From positions 1 through 34,277 of the forward strand of contig CAMOEW010000017.1 in assembly GCA_946612625.1 (NCBI GenBank): a stretch of DNA of 34,277 bases, given 5' to 3'. The notes beneath the pieces are model-generated. The model did no database searches and had not been told where the DNA came from. It was given only the letters and a program-made list of their open reading frames with translations. The DNA comes from an uncultured Prevotella sp. (lineage in GTDB: Bacteria > Bacteroidota > Bacteroidia > Bacteroidales > Bacteroidaceae). Of this stretch, positions 14,864 to 24,223 are shown piece by piece (within the stretch, counting starts at the first letter, position 1; the number at the start of each line of letters is the position of its first letter). The position numbers and the translations under genes were made by a program.

Positions 14864-17422
14864 ATGAAACTGAAATTTTCGATACATTACGGCACGGCGT
14901 GGGGTGAGAGTCTCCATGTGCTCATTACATACAAAGGAAAAGACGGTACAGAAAAGCACCAGCGGCATCTGATGAAAACCGACGACGGCAGTCTGTGGAC
15001 ACTCGAGGTGTCGGCCGTCGATTCCCGACAGAAAAGCATCGAGAGCTTCACCTACAGATATGTGTTGACTGACGCTGAGGAGAATATCGTCAGAGAGGAA
15101 TGGAGCCTCATACCGCGCACCTACCTCTTCGACAGTACAAAAGACTATGTGCTGGACGACCAGTGGCGCGAACGTCCGCTGAACCTGCATCTCTATACGC
15201 GGGCATGGCAGACGGTGAGCGACTGCCACGTAGAAGGCGAATTTAAACCTGTCGGTCTGCCGTTGTTCCGCCAGACCATAATGTTCCGCGTCTCAGCACC
15301 GCAGCTGATGCAGGGACAGAGCATTGGCATCTGCGGTAGTCATCCTGCTGTCGGTGCCTGGAATCCGGTGCGCTATCTGAAGATGGAATATGCCGGGATG
15401 GGAGAGTGGATGACAACGGTGAACATGTCGGCAATACTGTTGCCGCTGGAATATAAATACGTGATAATCGACGACCGCACCAACTCACTGGTACAGTGGG
15501 AAGAGGGCGACAACAGACGTATAGAAGACTCACAGCCGGCCACGATGCAGCAGCAATGGGAGGCTTCGGCATCAAACTCACAGCTCTCAACCGTAATCGT
15601 CGAATACGGAGAGCCGTTGCGCGTGAGAGAGAAAAATTTCCGCGCTGCGGGAGTCAGCGTTCCGGTTTCAGCCCTGCGCTCCGAGCATTCCTACGGCTGC
15701 GGCGATTTCGGCGACCTGAAGGCATTTATCGACTGGGCTGAGGCTACCGGCATGAGGATAATACAGCTGCTGCCGGTATGCGACACCACATCCACCCACA
15801 GATGGACCGACGCCAATCCATATAATATCACGTCGGCTGCCGACCTGCATCCGCACTATGCTGACCTCGAAGAGGCGGGAGTGCTGCGCGACAAGAAGAA
15901 GATGACGGCCTACCATCGTCAGCGACAGGAACTGAACAATCTGGCATACGTTGACTATGAGGCTGTTGACAGGGTAAAGACCGCCTATCTGACCGACCTC
16001 TATGAAGAGAAATATTCCGACAGCACGCGGAAACCATCGTTTCACGACTTCGTGCAGGCCATCCTCCGCCGTCAGCTCAAGGCGGCTGCCGACTATGCCC
16101 GGAACAAGAAGATAATACTCAAAGGCGACCTGCCTATTTCCATAAGCACCAATGCAGCAGACGTGAAGCAGCATCCGGCGTTGTTTAATATAGGGCAGAG
16201 TTTAGGTACACCCGACGGCGAAAACTGGCATCTGCCCACATACAACTGGCAAGAGATGGCAAAGGACAACTATGCATGGCTGCGCAGCAGGATAGCAGAT
16301 ATGGAGCAGTATTTCGACGCACTGCGACTCGACCATGTGCTCGGGTATTTCCGTGTTTGGGAAATACCAGAATCGGCTGTCGATGCCACGCTCGGACATT
16401 TCTCGCCTTCGCTGCCTATGACTGGCGGCGAAATCGGCTATTTCGGACTGCCCTTCCGCCACGACATGCTCACACAGCCGTTTGTCAACGACAGACTGCT
16501 CGACAAGCTCTTCGGCATGCACGCCCAGTATGTGCGCGACAACTTCCTCGAACAGAAGGCGTACCAGCTATACGCGCTAAAGCCGCAGTACGACACTCAG
16601 CAGAAGGTGTGCAAGCATTTCGAAGGACGTCACGACGAGAACAGCATCTGGATTCGCGACGGTCTGTATAGGCTCATAGGCAACGTGCTCTTCGTGGACG
16701 ACCCGTATCAGGAGGATATGTACCATCCACGATTCGGTGCGCTCACACTGCCGGTGTTTGAGGCATTGAACAGCGAAGACAAGGATGCGTATATGCGCAT
16801 CTACAACCACTATTTCTATCAGCGCCATAATCTCTTCTGGGGTAATCGTGCCATGAAGCTACTTCCGGCAATACTGGCTAATACACGGATGCTCGTGTGT
16901 GCCGAGGACCTCGGTATGCTGCCAGACTGCGTCGCTCCCGTGCTCGACCATCTGCGCATTCCAACGCTTGAGGTGCAGACCATGCCCAAGCATAGCGGAT
17001 TCGAGTTTGCACATCTTGATGCTAATCCCATGCGCAGCGTGGCAACCATCTCCACACATGACATGCCTTCGTTGCGCCTGTGGTGGGAGGAGAACCCCGA
17101 CCGCACGCAGCGTTATTACGTCACGATGCTGCAGAAAGAGGGTAGGGCACCGCAGCATCTTCCGGCACACCTGGCCGAGGAGATAATAGCCCGGAATCTA
17201 TACAGTCCGTCGATGTTCTGTATTCTGTCGATTCAAGACTGGCTTTCGATGAACAGCGAACTGCGTCAGACAAGTGTGCGCGACGAACGGGTGAACAATC
17301 CGTCGGACCCATATTCACGCTGGCAATACCGTATGAACATAACAATTGAAAAACTGACTGATTCAAAACAGTTCAACAGCAAATTACATACTTTAATATC
17401 AAGAAGTCGTAGGTTTTTGTAA
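14864..17422 (+). CDS. malQ: 4-alpha-glucanotransferase (amylomaltase), GH77 with N-terminal CBM20 domains
   Basis: This 852-residue cytoplasmic enzyme transfers alpha-1,4-glucan segments between maltodextrins during starch or glycogen metabolism. Residues 1-110 and about 125-235 are two starch-binding CBM20-like domains; the second reads MFRVSAPQL, ICGSHPAVGAWNP and LLPLEYKYVI. The GH77 barrel follows from VPVSALRSEHSYGCGDFGDL. Catalytic residues are visible: nucleophile D490 in LRLDHVLGYFRVWEIP, acid/base E681 in CAEDLGMLPD, and stabiliser D733 in STHDMPSLRLWWEE. Long GH77 enzymes with two CBM20 domains are usual in Bacteroidetes. ATG at 14864 gives the family N terminus (MKLKFSIHYGTAWGES); the open frame extends to an earlier ATG at 14801, which lies upstream of the promoter. 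It is monocistronic, with a separate promoter before the next gene. Confidence 0.96.
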   Translation: MKLKFSIHYGTAWGESLHVLITYKGKDGTEKHQRHLMKTDDGSLWTLEVSAVDSRQKSIESFTYRYVLTDAEENIVREEWSLIPRTYLFDSTKDYVLDDQWRERPLNLHLYTRAWQTVSDCHVEGEFKPVGLPLFRQTIMFRVSAPQLMQGQSIGICGSHPAVGAWNPVRYLKMEYAGMGEWMTTVNMSAILLPLEYKYVIIDDRTNSLVQWEEGDNRRIEDSQPATMQQQWEASASNSQLSTVIVEYGEPLRVREKNFRAAGVSVPVSALRSEHSYGCGDFGDLKAFIDWAEATGMRIIQLLPVCDTTSTHRWTDANPYNITSAADLHPHYADLEEAGVLRDKKKMTAYHRQRQELNNLAYVDYEAVDRVKTAYLTDLYEEKYSDSTRKPSFHDFVQAILRRQLKAAADYARNKKIILKGDLPISISTNAADVKQHPALFNIGQSLGTPDGENWHLPTYNWQEMAKDNYAWLRSRIADMEQYFDALRLDHVLGYFRVWEIPESAVDATLGHFSPSLPMTGGEIGYFGLPFRHDMLTQPFVNDRLLDKLFGMHAQYVRDNFLEQKAYQLYALKPQYDTQQKVCKHFEGRHDENSIWIRDGLYRLIGNVLFVDDPYQEDMYHPRFGALTLPVFEALNSEDKDAYMRIYNHYFYQRHNLFWGNRAMKLLPAILANTRMLVCAEDLGMLPDCVAPVLDHLRIPTLEVQTMPKHSGFEFAHLDANPMRSVATISTHDMPSLRLWWEENPDRTQRYYVTMLQKEGRAPQHLPAHLAEEIIARNLYSPSMFCILSIQDWLSMNSELRQTSVRDERVNNPSDPYSRWQYRMNITIEKLTDSKQFNSKLHTLISRSRRFL

Positions 17423-17438
17423 AATAAATATTGTAAAA

Positions 17439-17470
17439 ATTGTATAAATAAAAAAAAATCCTTATATTTG
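17439..17470 (+). promoter_or_regulatory. Promoter of the exopolysaccharide operon
   Basis: ATTG (17439-17442), a 20-base spacer and TATATTTG (17463-17470, exact TAnnTTTG) form a good Bacteroidetes promoter. A leader of about 45 A/T-rich bases precedes the ATG at 17520. The 97-base gap after malQ shows no terminator hairpin. Confidence 0.75.
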
Positions 17471-17519
17471 CAGCCAAATTTATATTGCAGTATAATATTT
17501 TAATTAAAGAAACGGATAT

Positions 17520-18329
17520 ATGAAATTACGTAATTTATTGTCGCTCACGTTTGTAGTACTTGCTGTATTCTCATGTAAGACACCTACCAACATTGCTTAT
17601 TTTCAAGATGTAAAAGACAATTCCAAACTGTCGATGGAGAATGTTCCGGCAATCACCTTCCAACCGATGGACCAGATTACCATCAATGTGAACAGCCGCA
17701 ATCCGGAGATTTCAGCAATGTTCAACATGCCAATGCAGACGCGCTACGTTGGTGTTACATCGGGTACATCGTCAGGCTACAATCAGGGAGTCATCGGCTA
17801 TACCATCGACTCTAATGGCGACATCGACTTCCCAATACTTGGCAAGATACATCTCGGAGGATTGACTCGCGAGCAGGCTTCAAGCCTTATCAAGAACAAA
17901 CTCATTGACAGCAAGCAGATAAAAGACCCCGTGGTCACCATCGACTTCCTAAACCTTGTGGTGTCGGTGATGGGCGAGGTGAAGCTTCCCGGACGGTATA
18001 AAATAGACCGTGACCGCGTTACCATACTCGATGCTATCAGTCAGGCCGGCGACCTTACCATCAACGGTAAGCGTGAGAATGTGATGCTTATCCGTCACAA
18101 CGGAAAGACTGACGAGGTGTATCAAGTTGACCTTACGAACATGGAAAACGTGTATAATTCGCCCGCATTCTATATTCGTCAGGGCGACATGATATATGTG
18201 ACGCCGAACACTAAAAGAGCGCGCGAGTCAACATCAGAGGGCAATACATTCTACTCTCCGTCGTTCTGGATTTCGGTTACATCGGTACTCGTAGCTGTAA
18301 CTTCGATGATTCTTAACTTTACAAAATAA
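17520..18329 (+). CDS. Polysaccharide export lipoprotein (Wza/BexD-like)
   Basis: The 269-residue lipoprotein has lipobox VFSC (Cys at residue 19). It contains the polysaccharide-export domain (FQPMDQITINVNSRNPEISAMF, then GYTIDSNGDIDFPILGKIHLGGLT) and an SLBB domain (VVSVMGEVKLPGRYKIDRDR followed by TILDAISQAGDLTINGKRENV). The C terminus has a hydrophobic segment, ISVTSVLVAVTSMILNF, in the position of the membrane-spanning helix of Wza. It should form the outer membrane channel through which polysaccharide leaves, working with the Wzc-like kinase downstream. It starts the operon; the next gene's ATG follows after 27 bases. Confidence 0.93.
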   Translation: MKLRNLLSLTFVVLAVFSCKTPTNIAYFQDVKDNSKLSMENVPAITFQPMDQITINVNSRNPEISAMFNMPMQTRYVGVTSGTSSGYNQGVIGYTIDSNGDIDFPILGKIHLGGLTREQASSLIKNKLIDSKQIKDPVVTIDFLNLVVSVMGEVKLPGRYKIDRDRVTILDAISQAGDLTINGKRENVMLIRHNGKTDEVYQVDLTNMENVYNSPAFYIRQGDMIYVTPNTKRARESTSEGNTFYSPSFWISVTSVLVAVTSMILNFTK

Positions 18330-18356
18330 TTGTTGAACGTAACACTTAAGGAAATA

Positions 18357-20909
18357 ATGGATACAACAACACAGTTTGTCGATAATGAACAACAGGAAGG
18401 GCAGAGCCTGAACATTAAAGAACTTGCAATCATCTGTCTTGCTAATTGGCGATGGTTCCTGTTTTCCATATTCGTTTGTCTGTTTATAGCAGGCTTGTAT
18501 GTGATGCGTACGCATCCCACCTATACGCGCGACATGCAGGTGCTGATAAAGGAAGACGCCAAGGGGCGCAACGTGGCTACCGATGTGGCGCAGACTTTCT
18601 CGCAGATGGGACTTGGTGTCACACATACCAACGTTGACAACGAGATGATTGTGTTTACGTCGCCCGATCTGCTGTTTGCAGTTACGAAACGTCTGCACCT
18701 GGAAGTGGAATACCGACGCGACGGTTTGTTCTACGACCGTGTCATCTATGGTGACGAACTTCCCTTCACCGTAAGCTTCGACGACTTGGGCAATCGTGAT
18801 GTGGCCACGATGACGGCAATGCCTGCCGACGATGGCTCAATCATTCTGACCGACTTCTTCTGCCAGCGCTTGAAGGCTACAGCACCTGTTGAATCAAGCG
18901 ACAAGATAAAGGTGAAGCCGGGACAGACGGTAAAGACACCCATTGGAAAGATTACAGTAAACAAACCCATCTATAGCGGATATCCTGAGTTTGCAAAGAA
19001 TATATACATCACCCGTAATAGCATCTACAGTGCTGCCAACGGCTTGAAAGCGCGTCTCACCACCAGTATTGAGAACAAGCAGTCGTCAGTGATTAATATC
19101 ACACTTACGGATGCGAACATCCAGCGTGCCGAGGAAACGCTGAACACCATAACCAATGTGTATAATGAAATCTGGATAGAAGACAAAAACCAGATAACCA
19201 CCAGCACAAACGAGTTCATCAATGAGCGTCTGCGCGTGATTGAGGGCGAGCTGGGAAATGTGGATAGCAACATTTCGTCGTTTAAGAGTAACAACATGCT
19301 GCCCGACCTTGAGGCAACGGCTCAGGAGAACCTGCGTATGTCGTCGGATGCACAGAAGGATATACTGCAACGACAGACAGAGCTCTCGGTGGCAAGATAT
19401 ATATATAACTATGTACATAATAATAGTAATAACTTGATTCCTGCCAATTCCGGTATCACTGATCCGGGAATTGCGTCACAGATATCAGAATACAATAATC
19501 TGCAGCTGCAGCGTAACAGACTGGTGGAAGGCAGTAGCGATGACAACCTGATGGTGAAGGACATGGATGTTCAGTTGAAGGCTCTGAGGGCATCGGTGCT
19601 GAATTCAATCAACAACTACATCGTTGCCACAAACGCACAGCTTGGAAGTGCGCAGACGGCTCTTGCCCGCGCCGACTCGAGAATCAGCTCCAATCCGCGA
19701 CAGGCTGGGCAGTTGCTGTCGGTTGAGCGTCAGCAGAAAGTTAAGGAAGCTCTCTACCTCTTCTTGCTGCAGAAGCGTGAGGAGAACGAGCTGTCGAAGG
19801 CATTCACGGCATACAACACTCGCGTGATTAGCACTCCAGGATATGGTGGCTCATATTTACCCACGGCACCACGTCGCGGAATGATAATGCTGGTGGCACT
19901 GATTATCGGTCTTATTATTCCATGTGGAATCATCTATCTGCATGAGATCAACAATACTACCATCCGCGGACGCAAGGATATTGAAGATATTACCGCTCCG
20001 TTCCTCGGCGAGGTGCCGCTAACATATCAGGGACACCACGTGAGGAGGAAATCCACGGTGGAGGAAATAATAGACAAGCTCTTGTCGCTCTTGAGGATAA
20101 GAAAAGAGAAGAAAGTAGAAAATCCGGCATCATCCATCGTTGTTAAGGAAAAGAGCCGCAATGTGGTGAACGAGGCATTCCGCGTGATACGTACGAACAT
20201 CGAGTTCATGGCAAACAAAGAAAACGGTGCATACGTGATGATGACCAGCTCGTCGTTCTCAGGTTCTGGTAAGACATTTATTGCGGGTAACCTTTGTGCT
20301 GTGCTTGCTATTAAGGGAAAGAAAACATTGCTGCTCGATCTCGACCTCCGCAAAGCCACAGCGAGTGCATACGTGGGCAGTCCGAAGACTGGTATCAGCA
20401 GCTACCTCGGCGGACAGATTGACGACTTTGAGTCGCTTATCAAACATACCGAGACAAAGAATTTCGATGTATTGCCCGTAGGTACGCTGCCTCCGAATCC
20501 GTCGGAGCTGCTGGCATCGCCACGACTGGCATTGCTGCTGGAGAAGATGCGACAGAAGTACGACTTCATCATTCTCGACTGTCCGCCGGTAGAGATTGTT
20601 ACCGATGCCGACATCATCAATCCCCTGGCCGACACAACGCTATTCGTAATACGTGCAGGACTGTTCGACCGCTCAATGCTGCCGGTATTGGAGCGCTACT
20701 ATAAGAACCAGAAGTATAAGAACATCTGCGTTATACTCAACGGAACATACAGCAGTAGCGGCTACGGAAAGTATGGCTACGGAAAGTATGGGTCTTACGG
20801 CTACGGTCGCTATGGCTACGGCAAATATGGCACTTATGGTTCGGCATACGGTTCGGCATACGGTTCGACCGACGACGAGGATGAGAAGAAAGAAAGCAAA
20901 AAGAAATAG
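18357..20909 (+). CDS. Wzc-like polysaccharide co-polymerase and tyrosine autokinase
   Basis: This 850-residue inner membrane protein has a Wzz-type chain-length domain with a first helix around residues 35-55, a long periplasmic coiled region, and a second helix (MIMLVALIIGLIIPCGIIYL). A cytoplasmic BY-kinase domain follows: Walker A SSFSGSGKT (K639), Walker A' LLLDLDLRKA (D661, D663) and Walker B FIILDCPP (D741). The tail carries 12 tyrosines between residues 803 and 835 in GYGKYG-type repeats, then an acidic/lysine end. Cycling of tail phosphorylation controls polymer assembly in Wzc systems. ATG at 18357 is chosen; a TTG at 18330 would add nine residues with no family support. The partner phosphatase is probably the PHP protein at 24224-24937. 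Confidence 0.95.
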   Translation: MDTTTQFVDNEQQEGQSLNIKELAIICLANWRWFLFSIFVCLFIAGLYVMRTHPTYTRDMQVLIKEDAKGRNVATDVAQTFSQMGLGVTHTNVDNEMIVFTSPDLLFAVTKRLHLEVEYRRDGLFYDRVIYGDELPFTVSFDDLGNRDVATMTAMPADDGSIILTDFFCQRLKATAPVESSDKIKVKPGQTVKTPIGKITVNKPIYSGYPEFAKNIYITRNSIYSAANGLKARLTTSIENKQSSVINITLTDANIQRAEETLNTITNVYNEIWIEDKNQITTSTNEFINERLRVIEGELGNVDSNISSFKSNNMLPDLEATAQENLRMSSDAQKDILQRQTELSVARYIYNYVHNNSNNLIPANSGITDPGIASQISEYNNLQLQRNRLVEGSSDDNLMVKDMDVQLKALRASVLNSINNYIVATNAQLGSAQTALARADSRISSNPRQAGQLLSVERQQKVKEALYLFLLQKREENELSKAFTAYNTRVISTPGYGGSYLPTAPRRGMIMLVALIIGLIIPCGIIYLHEINNTTIRGRKDIEDITAPFLGEVPLTYQGHHVRRKSTVEEIIDKLLSLLRIRKEKKVENPASSIVVKEKSRNVVNEAFRVIRTNIEFMANKENGAYVMMTSSSFSGSGKTFIAGNLCAVLAIKGKKTLLLDLDLRKATASAYVGSPKTGISSYLGGQIDDFESLIKHTETKNFDVLPVGTLPPNPSELLASPRLALLLEKMRQKYDFIILDCPPVEIVTDADIINPLADTTLFVIRAGLFDRSMLPVLERYYKNQKYKNICVILNGTYSSSGYGKYGYGKYGSYGYGRYGYGKYGTYGSAYGSAYGSTDDEDEKKESKKK
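20759..20862 (+). repeat. Short tandem repeats coding the Tyr-rich tail
   Basis: Repeats of GGCTACGGAAAGTATG type (20760-20835), with variants, are followed by two copies of GGTTCGGCATAC (20838-20861). They encode the kinase tail. Such units could expand or contract by slippage or recombination and so change the number of phosphorylatable tyrosines. Confidence 0.8.
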
Positions 20910-20938
20910 TAAAAAGTAAAAGATAAACAGTTCGATAT

Positions 20939-22279
20939 ATGAGAGAATTCAAGGACATCAGGATTGCTGTTGCCGGTACAGGTTATGTCGGTCTCAGTTT
21001 AGCAGTGCTTCTGTCGCAACACCATAAGGTGTCCGCCGTTGACGTTATCCCCGAGAAGGTGGATATGCTCAATCGCAAGCAGTCGCCAATTCAAGACGAG
21101 TATATCGAAAAATATCTTGCCGAGAAAAATCTCAATCTCACTGCAACGCTCGACGGTGCTGAGGCATATCGAGATGCCGACTTCGTAATAATTGCAGCCC
21201 CGACCAACTACGACCCGGTGAAGAACTTCTTTGACACACATCATATCGAAGATGTCATTGATTTGGTAATCTCTGTCAATCCCGATGCTGTGATGGTAAT
21301 CAAGAGCACTATTCCCGTAGGATACTGCCGAAGCCTTTATGTGCGCTATGCTAAGAAGTTCGCATGCAGTCAGCAATTGAAAGACAAGAAATTCAACCTG
21401 CTGTTCTCGCCGGAATTCCTGCGCGAGTCGAAGGCTCTCTACGACAATCTTTATCCGAGTCGTATCATCGTGGGCTACCCGAAAATCATCAACGCCCCTG
21501 AATTCGATGAGGAAAACGCAGCAATAAGGGACTACGGAAACCATGATGCCGAGGAGTATGCACACACGTTTGCCCGTCTGTTGCAGGAGGGTGCATTGAA
21601 GGAAAACATCGACACGCTGTTCATGGGTATCAAAGAGGCAGAGGCGGTGAAACTCTTTGCGAACACTTATTTGGCTCTACGTGTAAGCTATTTCAACGAG
21701 CTTGACACCTACGCCGAGGTGAAAGGGCTCGATACGAGTGCGATAATCAGAGGCGTAAGCTTGGATCCGCGTATCGGCGACCACTACAACAATCCGTCGT
21801 TCGGCTATGGAGGCTACTGTCTGCCAAAAGACACAAAGCAGTTGTTGGCCAATTACGAGCATGTGCCGCAGAATATGATGACGGCCATTGTGGAGAGCAA
21901 CCGTACGCGCAAAGACTTCATTGCCGATCAGGTGCTGCGAATGGCAGGCTATTACGACTATTCAAGCCGTAACCAGTATTCTGGTGAAGAGAAAAAGGTG
22001 ACCATCGGTGTATATCGGCTCACGATGAAGTCGAACTCCGACAACTTCCGCCAGTCGAGCATACAAGGAGTGATGAAGCGCATAAAGGCAAAGGGTGCAC
22101 AGGTGATAATCTATGAGCCTACACTTCAAGACGGAACAACATTCTTCGGCAGCCTTATTGTCAACAATCTTGCTGAATTCAAAAGCATGAGCAATGCCAT
22201 AATAGCAAACCGCTATGACGCTCTGCTCGACGATGTGCATGAGCGTGTATATACTCGCGACATCTTCCGCAGGGATTAA
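20939..22279 (+). CDS. UDP-glucose 6-dehydrogenase family protein
   Basis: The 446-residue cytoplasmic enzyme should oxidise UDP-glucose (or a related UDP-sugar) to the uronic acid with two NAD+. Visible features are the Rossmann motif [14 protein letters not shown] (residues 9-22), IIAAPTNYD, the KSTIPVGYC strand, [14 protein letters not shown], and the catalytic cysteine C294 in [15 protein letters not shown]. The C-terminal UDP-binding domain begins near [15 protein letters not shown]. The length exceeds the roughly 390 residues of short Ugd enzymes, mostly through inserts around residues 185-215 and 350-360. It supplies UDP-glucuronate or a similar precursor to the operon's polymer. It starts 29 bases after the kinase gene. 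Confidence 0.92.
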   Translation: MREFKDIRIAVAGTGYVGLSLAVLLSQHHKVSAVDVIPEKVDMLNRKQSPIQDEYIEKYLAEKNLNLTATLDGAEAYRDADFVIIAAPTNYDPVKNFFDTHHIEDVIDLVISVNPDAVMVIKSTIPVGYCRSLYVRYAKKFACSQQLKDKKFNLLFSPEFLRESKALYDNLYPSRIIVGYPKIINAPEFDEENAAIRDYGNHDAEEYAHTFARLLQEGALKENIDTLFMGIKEAEAVKLFANTYLALRVSYFNELDTYAEVKGLDTSAIIRGVSLDPRIGDHYNNPSFGYGGYCLPKDTKQLLANYEHVPQNMMTAIVESNRTRKDFIADQVLRMAGYYDYSSRNQYSGEEKKVTIGVYRLTMKSNSDNFRQSSIQGVMKRIKAKGAQVIIYEPTLQDGTTFFGSLIVNNLAEFKSMSNAIIANRYDALLDDVHERVYTRDIFRRD

Positions 22280-22313
22280 TCACCAACCATAAATTAACTA
22301 AACTAAGTAGTGT

Positions 22314-24218
22314 ATGTCAAATTCGATTTATAATATATTAGAATGGTATTTTAACAAAAGAGCAGTACCATATTGGACTATCCTGATAATGGATTGTTTA
22401 ATAGTATTTTTTTCCGGATATTTGATTTATTTTCTTTATTATCGGGGTTATCAGACACTACTGGATGCAAGAACGCTGATGCATTCAATGCTGATATATG
22501 TGTTCTTCTCACTTGTGTCATTCAAGATTTTCAGAACGTATTCGGGAATAGTGCGCTTTTCATCTTTTGTTGATCTCCAGAAGGTGGGATATGCTAATCT
22601 GCTGGCATTTTTCCTGTCGTTTGTTGCACATTACTTTCTGATGAAATATCCGCAGTATTTCGCAATACAGAACACGCGGATGCTTTTGATGTTGTTTATT
22701 GTGGCTACAATCACTATGTGGGGAGTGCGACTGCTTGTGAAAGCTCTCTACGACATTACCGTGTCGGGAAAGGATGCATGCAATGTACTTATCTATGGTG
22801 TGAAGAGCGGCGGCATCGGGCTGGCAAAGAATATCCGTAGCGTTAATCCGCATCGATTCACACTCCGCGGATTCATCACATCAGACGACACCTATAAGCA
22901 CAATCTGCTGATGGGAGAGAAAGTGTATTCAGTCAATGATAACCTTTCGGAGGTTATTGACAAGAATAATATCAAGGGTGTTGTTGTATCGCCGCTGCGT
23001 AATGATGAGTTCAGGATGAATACGAAGCTTCAGGACTTGTTCATTAGCAAAGGGGTGAAGATATACATGAGCAGCGGAATACGCGAGTGGAAAGAGGACG
23101 ACGACTTTTCACAAGCTCAGTTGAAGGAGGTCAGCGTAGAAGACCTGTTGCCGCGCAAAGAGATAAAGGTGGATATGGAATCGGTAGGCAGGGAACTGAC
23201 GGGCATGAAGATTCTCATTACCGGCTCGGCTGGAAGCATTGGCTCGGAAATTGTGCGTCAGGTGGCAAAGTATAAGCCTGCGATGATGATGCTCATCGAT
23301 CAGGCTGAGACGCCGGAACACGACATACGCCTGATGATGCACAAGGATTTTCCCGACGTCAGTGCCGAAACGGTGGTTACATCGATATGTAAGCAGGACA
23401 GGATGGAGAAGGTGTTCTCTGACTTCCGTCCCGACTATGTGTTCCACGCCGCTGCCTACAAGCACGTGCCGATGATGGAGGATAACCCCTCTGAGGCTGT
23501 GCAGAACAATATTGTCGGTACAAAGGTGATTGCAGATCTCAGTGTGAAGTACGGAGTGAAGAAGTTTGTCATGATTTCCACCGACAAGGCCGTTAATCCT
23601 ACGAATGTCATGGGATGTTCGAAACGTATATGTGAGATATATGTGCAGAGCCTTGGTGAGGCTACGGGACATAAAACACAGTTTGTCACCACGCGTTTCG
23701 GAAATGTGCTCGGTTCTAACGGCAGTGTAATTCCGCTGTTTAAGGAGCAGATAAAGAACGGAGGACCTGTTACGGTAACTCATAAGGATATTATACGCTT
23801 TTTCATGCTTATTTCAGAAGCATGTAAGCTTGTGCTTGAGGCTGGAACAAAGGGTAAGGGAGGTGAAATCTTTGTGTTCGACATGGGCGAACCGGTGAGG
23901 ATTGCAGACCTGGCAAAGCGCATGATTTTGCTCAGCGGTGCAAAGAATGTGAAAATCGAATACACCGGACTCCGCGACGGCGAGAAACTATATGAGGAGG
24001 TGCTAAACGAAAAAGAGGGAACAAAACCGTCGTTCCATGAGAAAATCCGTATTGCCGATGTGCGTAAATACGACTATGACGATGTCTGCAAACAGATAGA
24101 TGAACTTATTTCCATAGCCGCACAATATGATGATATGGCTACGGTGAAGAAAATGAAAGAGATAGTGCCGGAATATAAGTCGCAGCACTCAAAGTATGAA
24201 ATCCTCGACAACGACTGA
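22314..24218 (+). CDS. FlaA1/CapD/WbpM-type UDP-sugar 4,6-dehydratase, membrane-anchored
   Basis: The 634-residue protein has about four N-terminal membrane helices (residues 18-145), a nucleotide-binding-like middle domain (NVLIYGVKSGGIGLAKNI), and an extended SDR catalytic domain. That domain has ITGSAGSIGSEIV (glycine loop at about 302-310), FHAAAYKHVPMMEDNP and STDKAVNPTNVMG (from S422). The usual YxxxK pair appears as M433xxxK437, the Met-containing active site typical of WbpM-like dehydratases. Such enzymes make UDP-4-keto-6-deoxy sugars from UDP-GlcNAc, a first step to QuiNAc, FucNAc or related sugars. It is last in the operon and converges with the phosphatase gene, five bases between stops. 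Confidence 0.94.
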   Translation: MSNSIYNILEWYFNKRAVPYWTILIMDCLIVFFSGYLIYFLYYRGYQTLLDARTLMHSMLIYVFFSLVSFKIFRTYSGIVRFSSFVDLQKVGYANLLAFFLSFVAHYFLMKYPQYFAIQNTRMLLMLFIVATITMWGVRLLVKALYDITVSGKDACNVLIYGVKSGGIGLAKNIRSVNPHRFTLRGFITSDDTYKHNLLMGEKVYSVNDNLSEVIDKNNIKGVVVSPLRNDEFRMNTKLQDLFISKGVKIYMSSGIREWKEDDDFSQAQLKEVSVEDLLPRKEIKVDMESVGRELTGMKILITGSAGSIGSEIVRQVAKYKPAMMMLIDQAETPEHDIRLMMHKDFPDVSAETVVTSICKQDRMEKVFSDFRPDYVFHAAAYKHVPMMEDNPSEAVQNNIVGTKVIADLSVKYGVKKFVMISTDKAVNPTNVMGCSKRICEIYVQSLGEATGHKTQFVTTRFGNVLGSNGSVIPLFKEQIKNGGPVTVTHKDIIRFFMLISEACKLVLEAGTKGKGGEIFVFDMGEPVRIADLAKRMILLSGAKNVKIEYTGLRDGEKLYEEVLNEKEGTKPSFHEKIRIADVRKYDYDDVCKQIDELISIAAQYDDMATVKKMKEIVPEYKSQHSKYEILDND

Positions 24219-24223
24219 CAAGT

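Noticed and set aside
23109..23783. 224-residue antisense frame in the dehydratase gene
   Set aside because: The sense frame has all catalytic motifs; the antisense product is His/Leu-rich with no motif.
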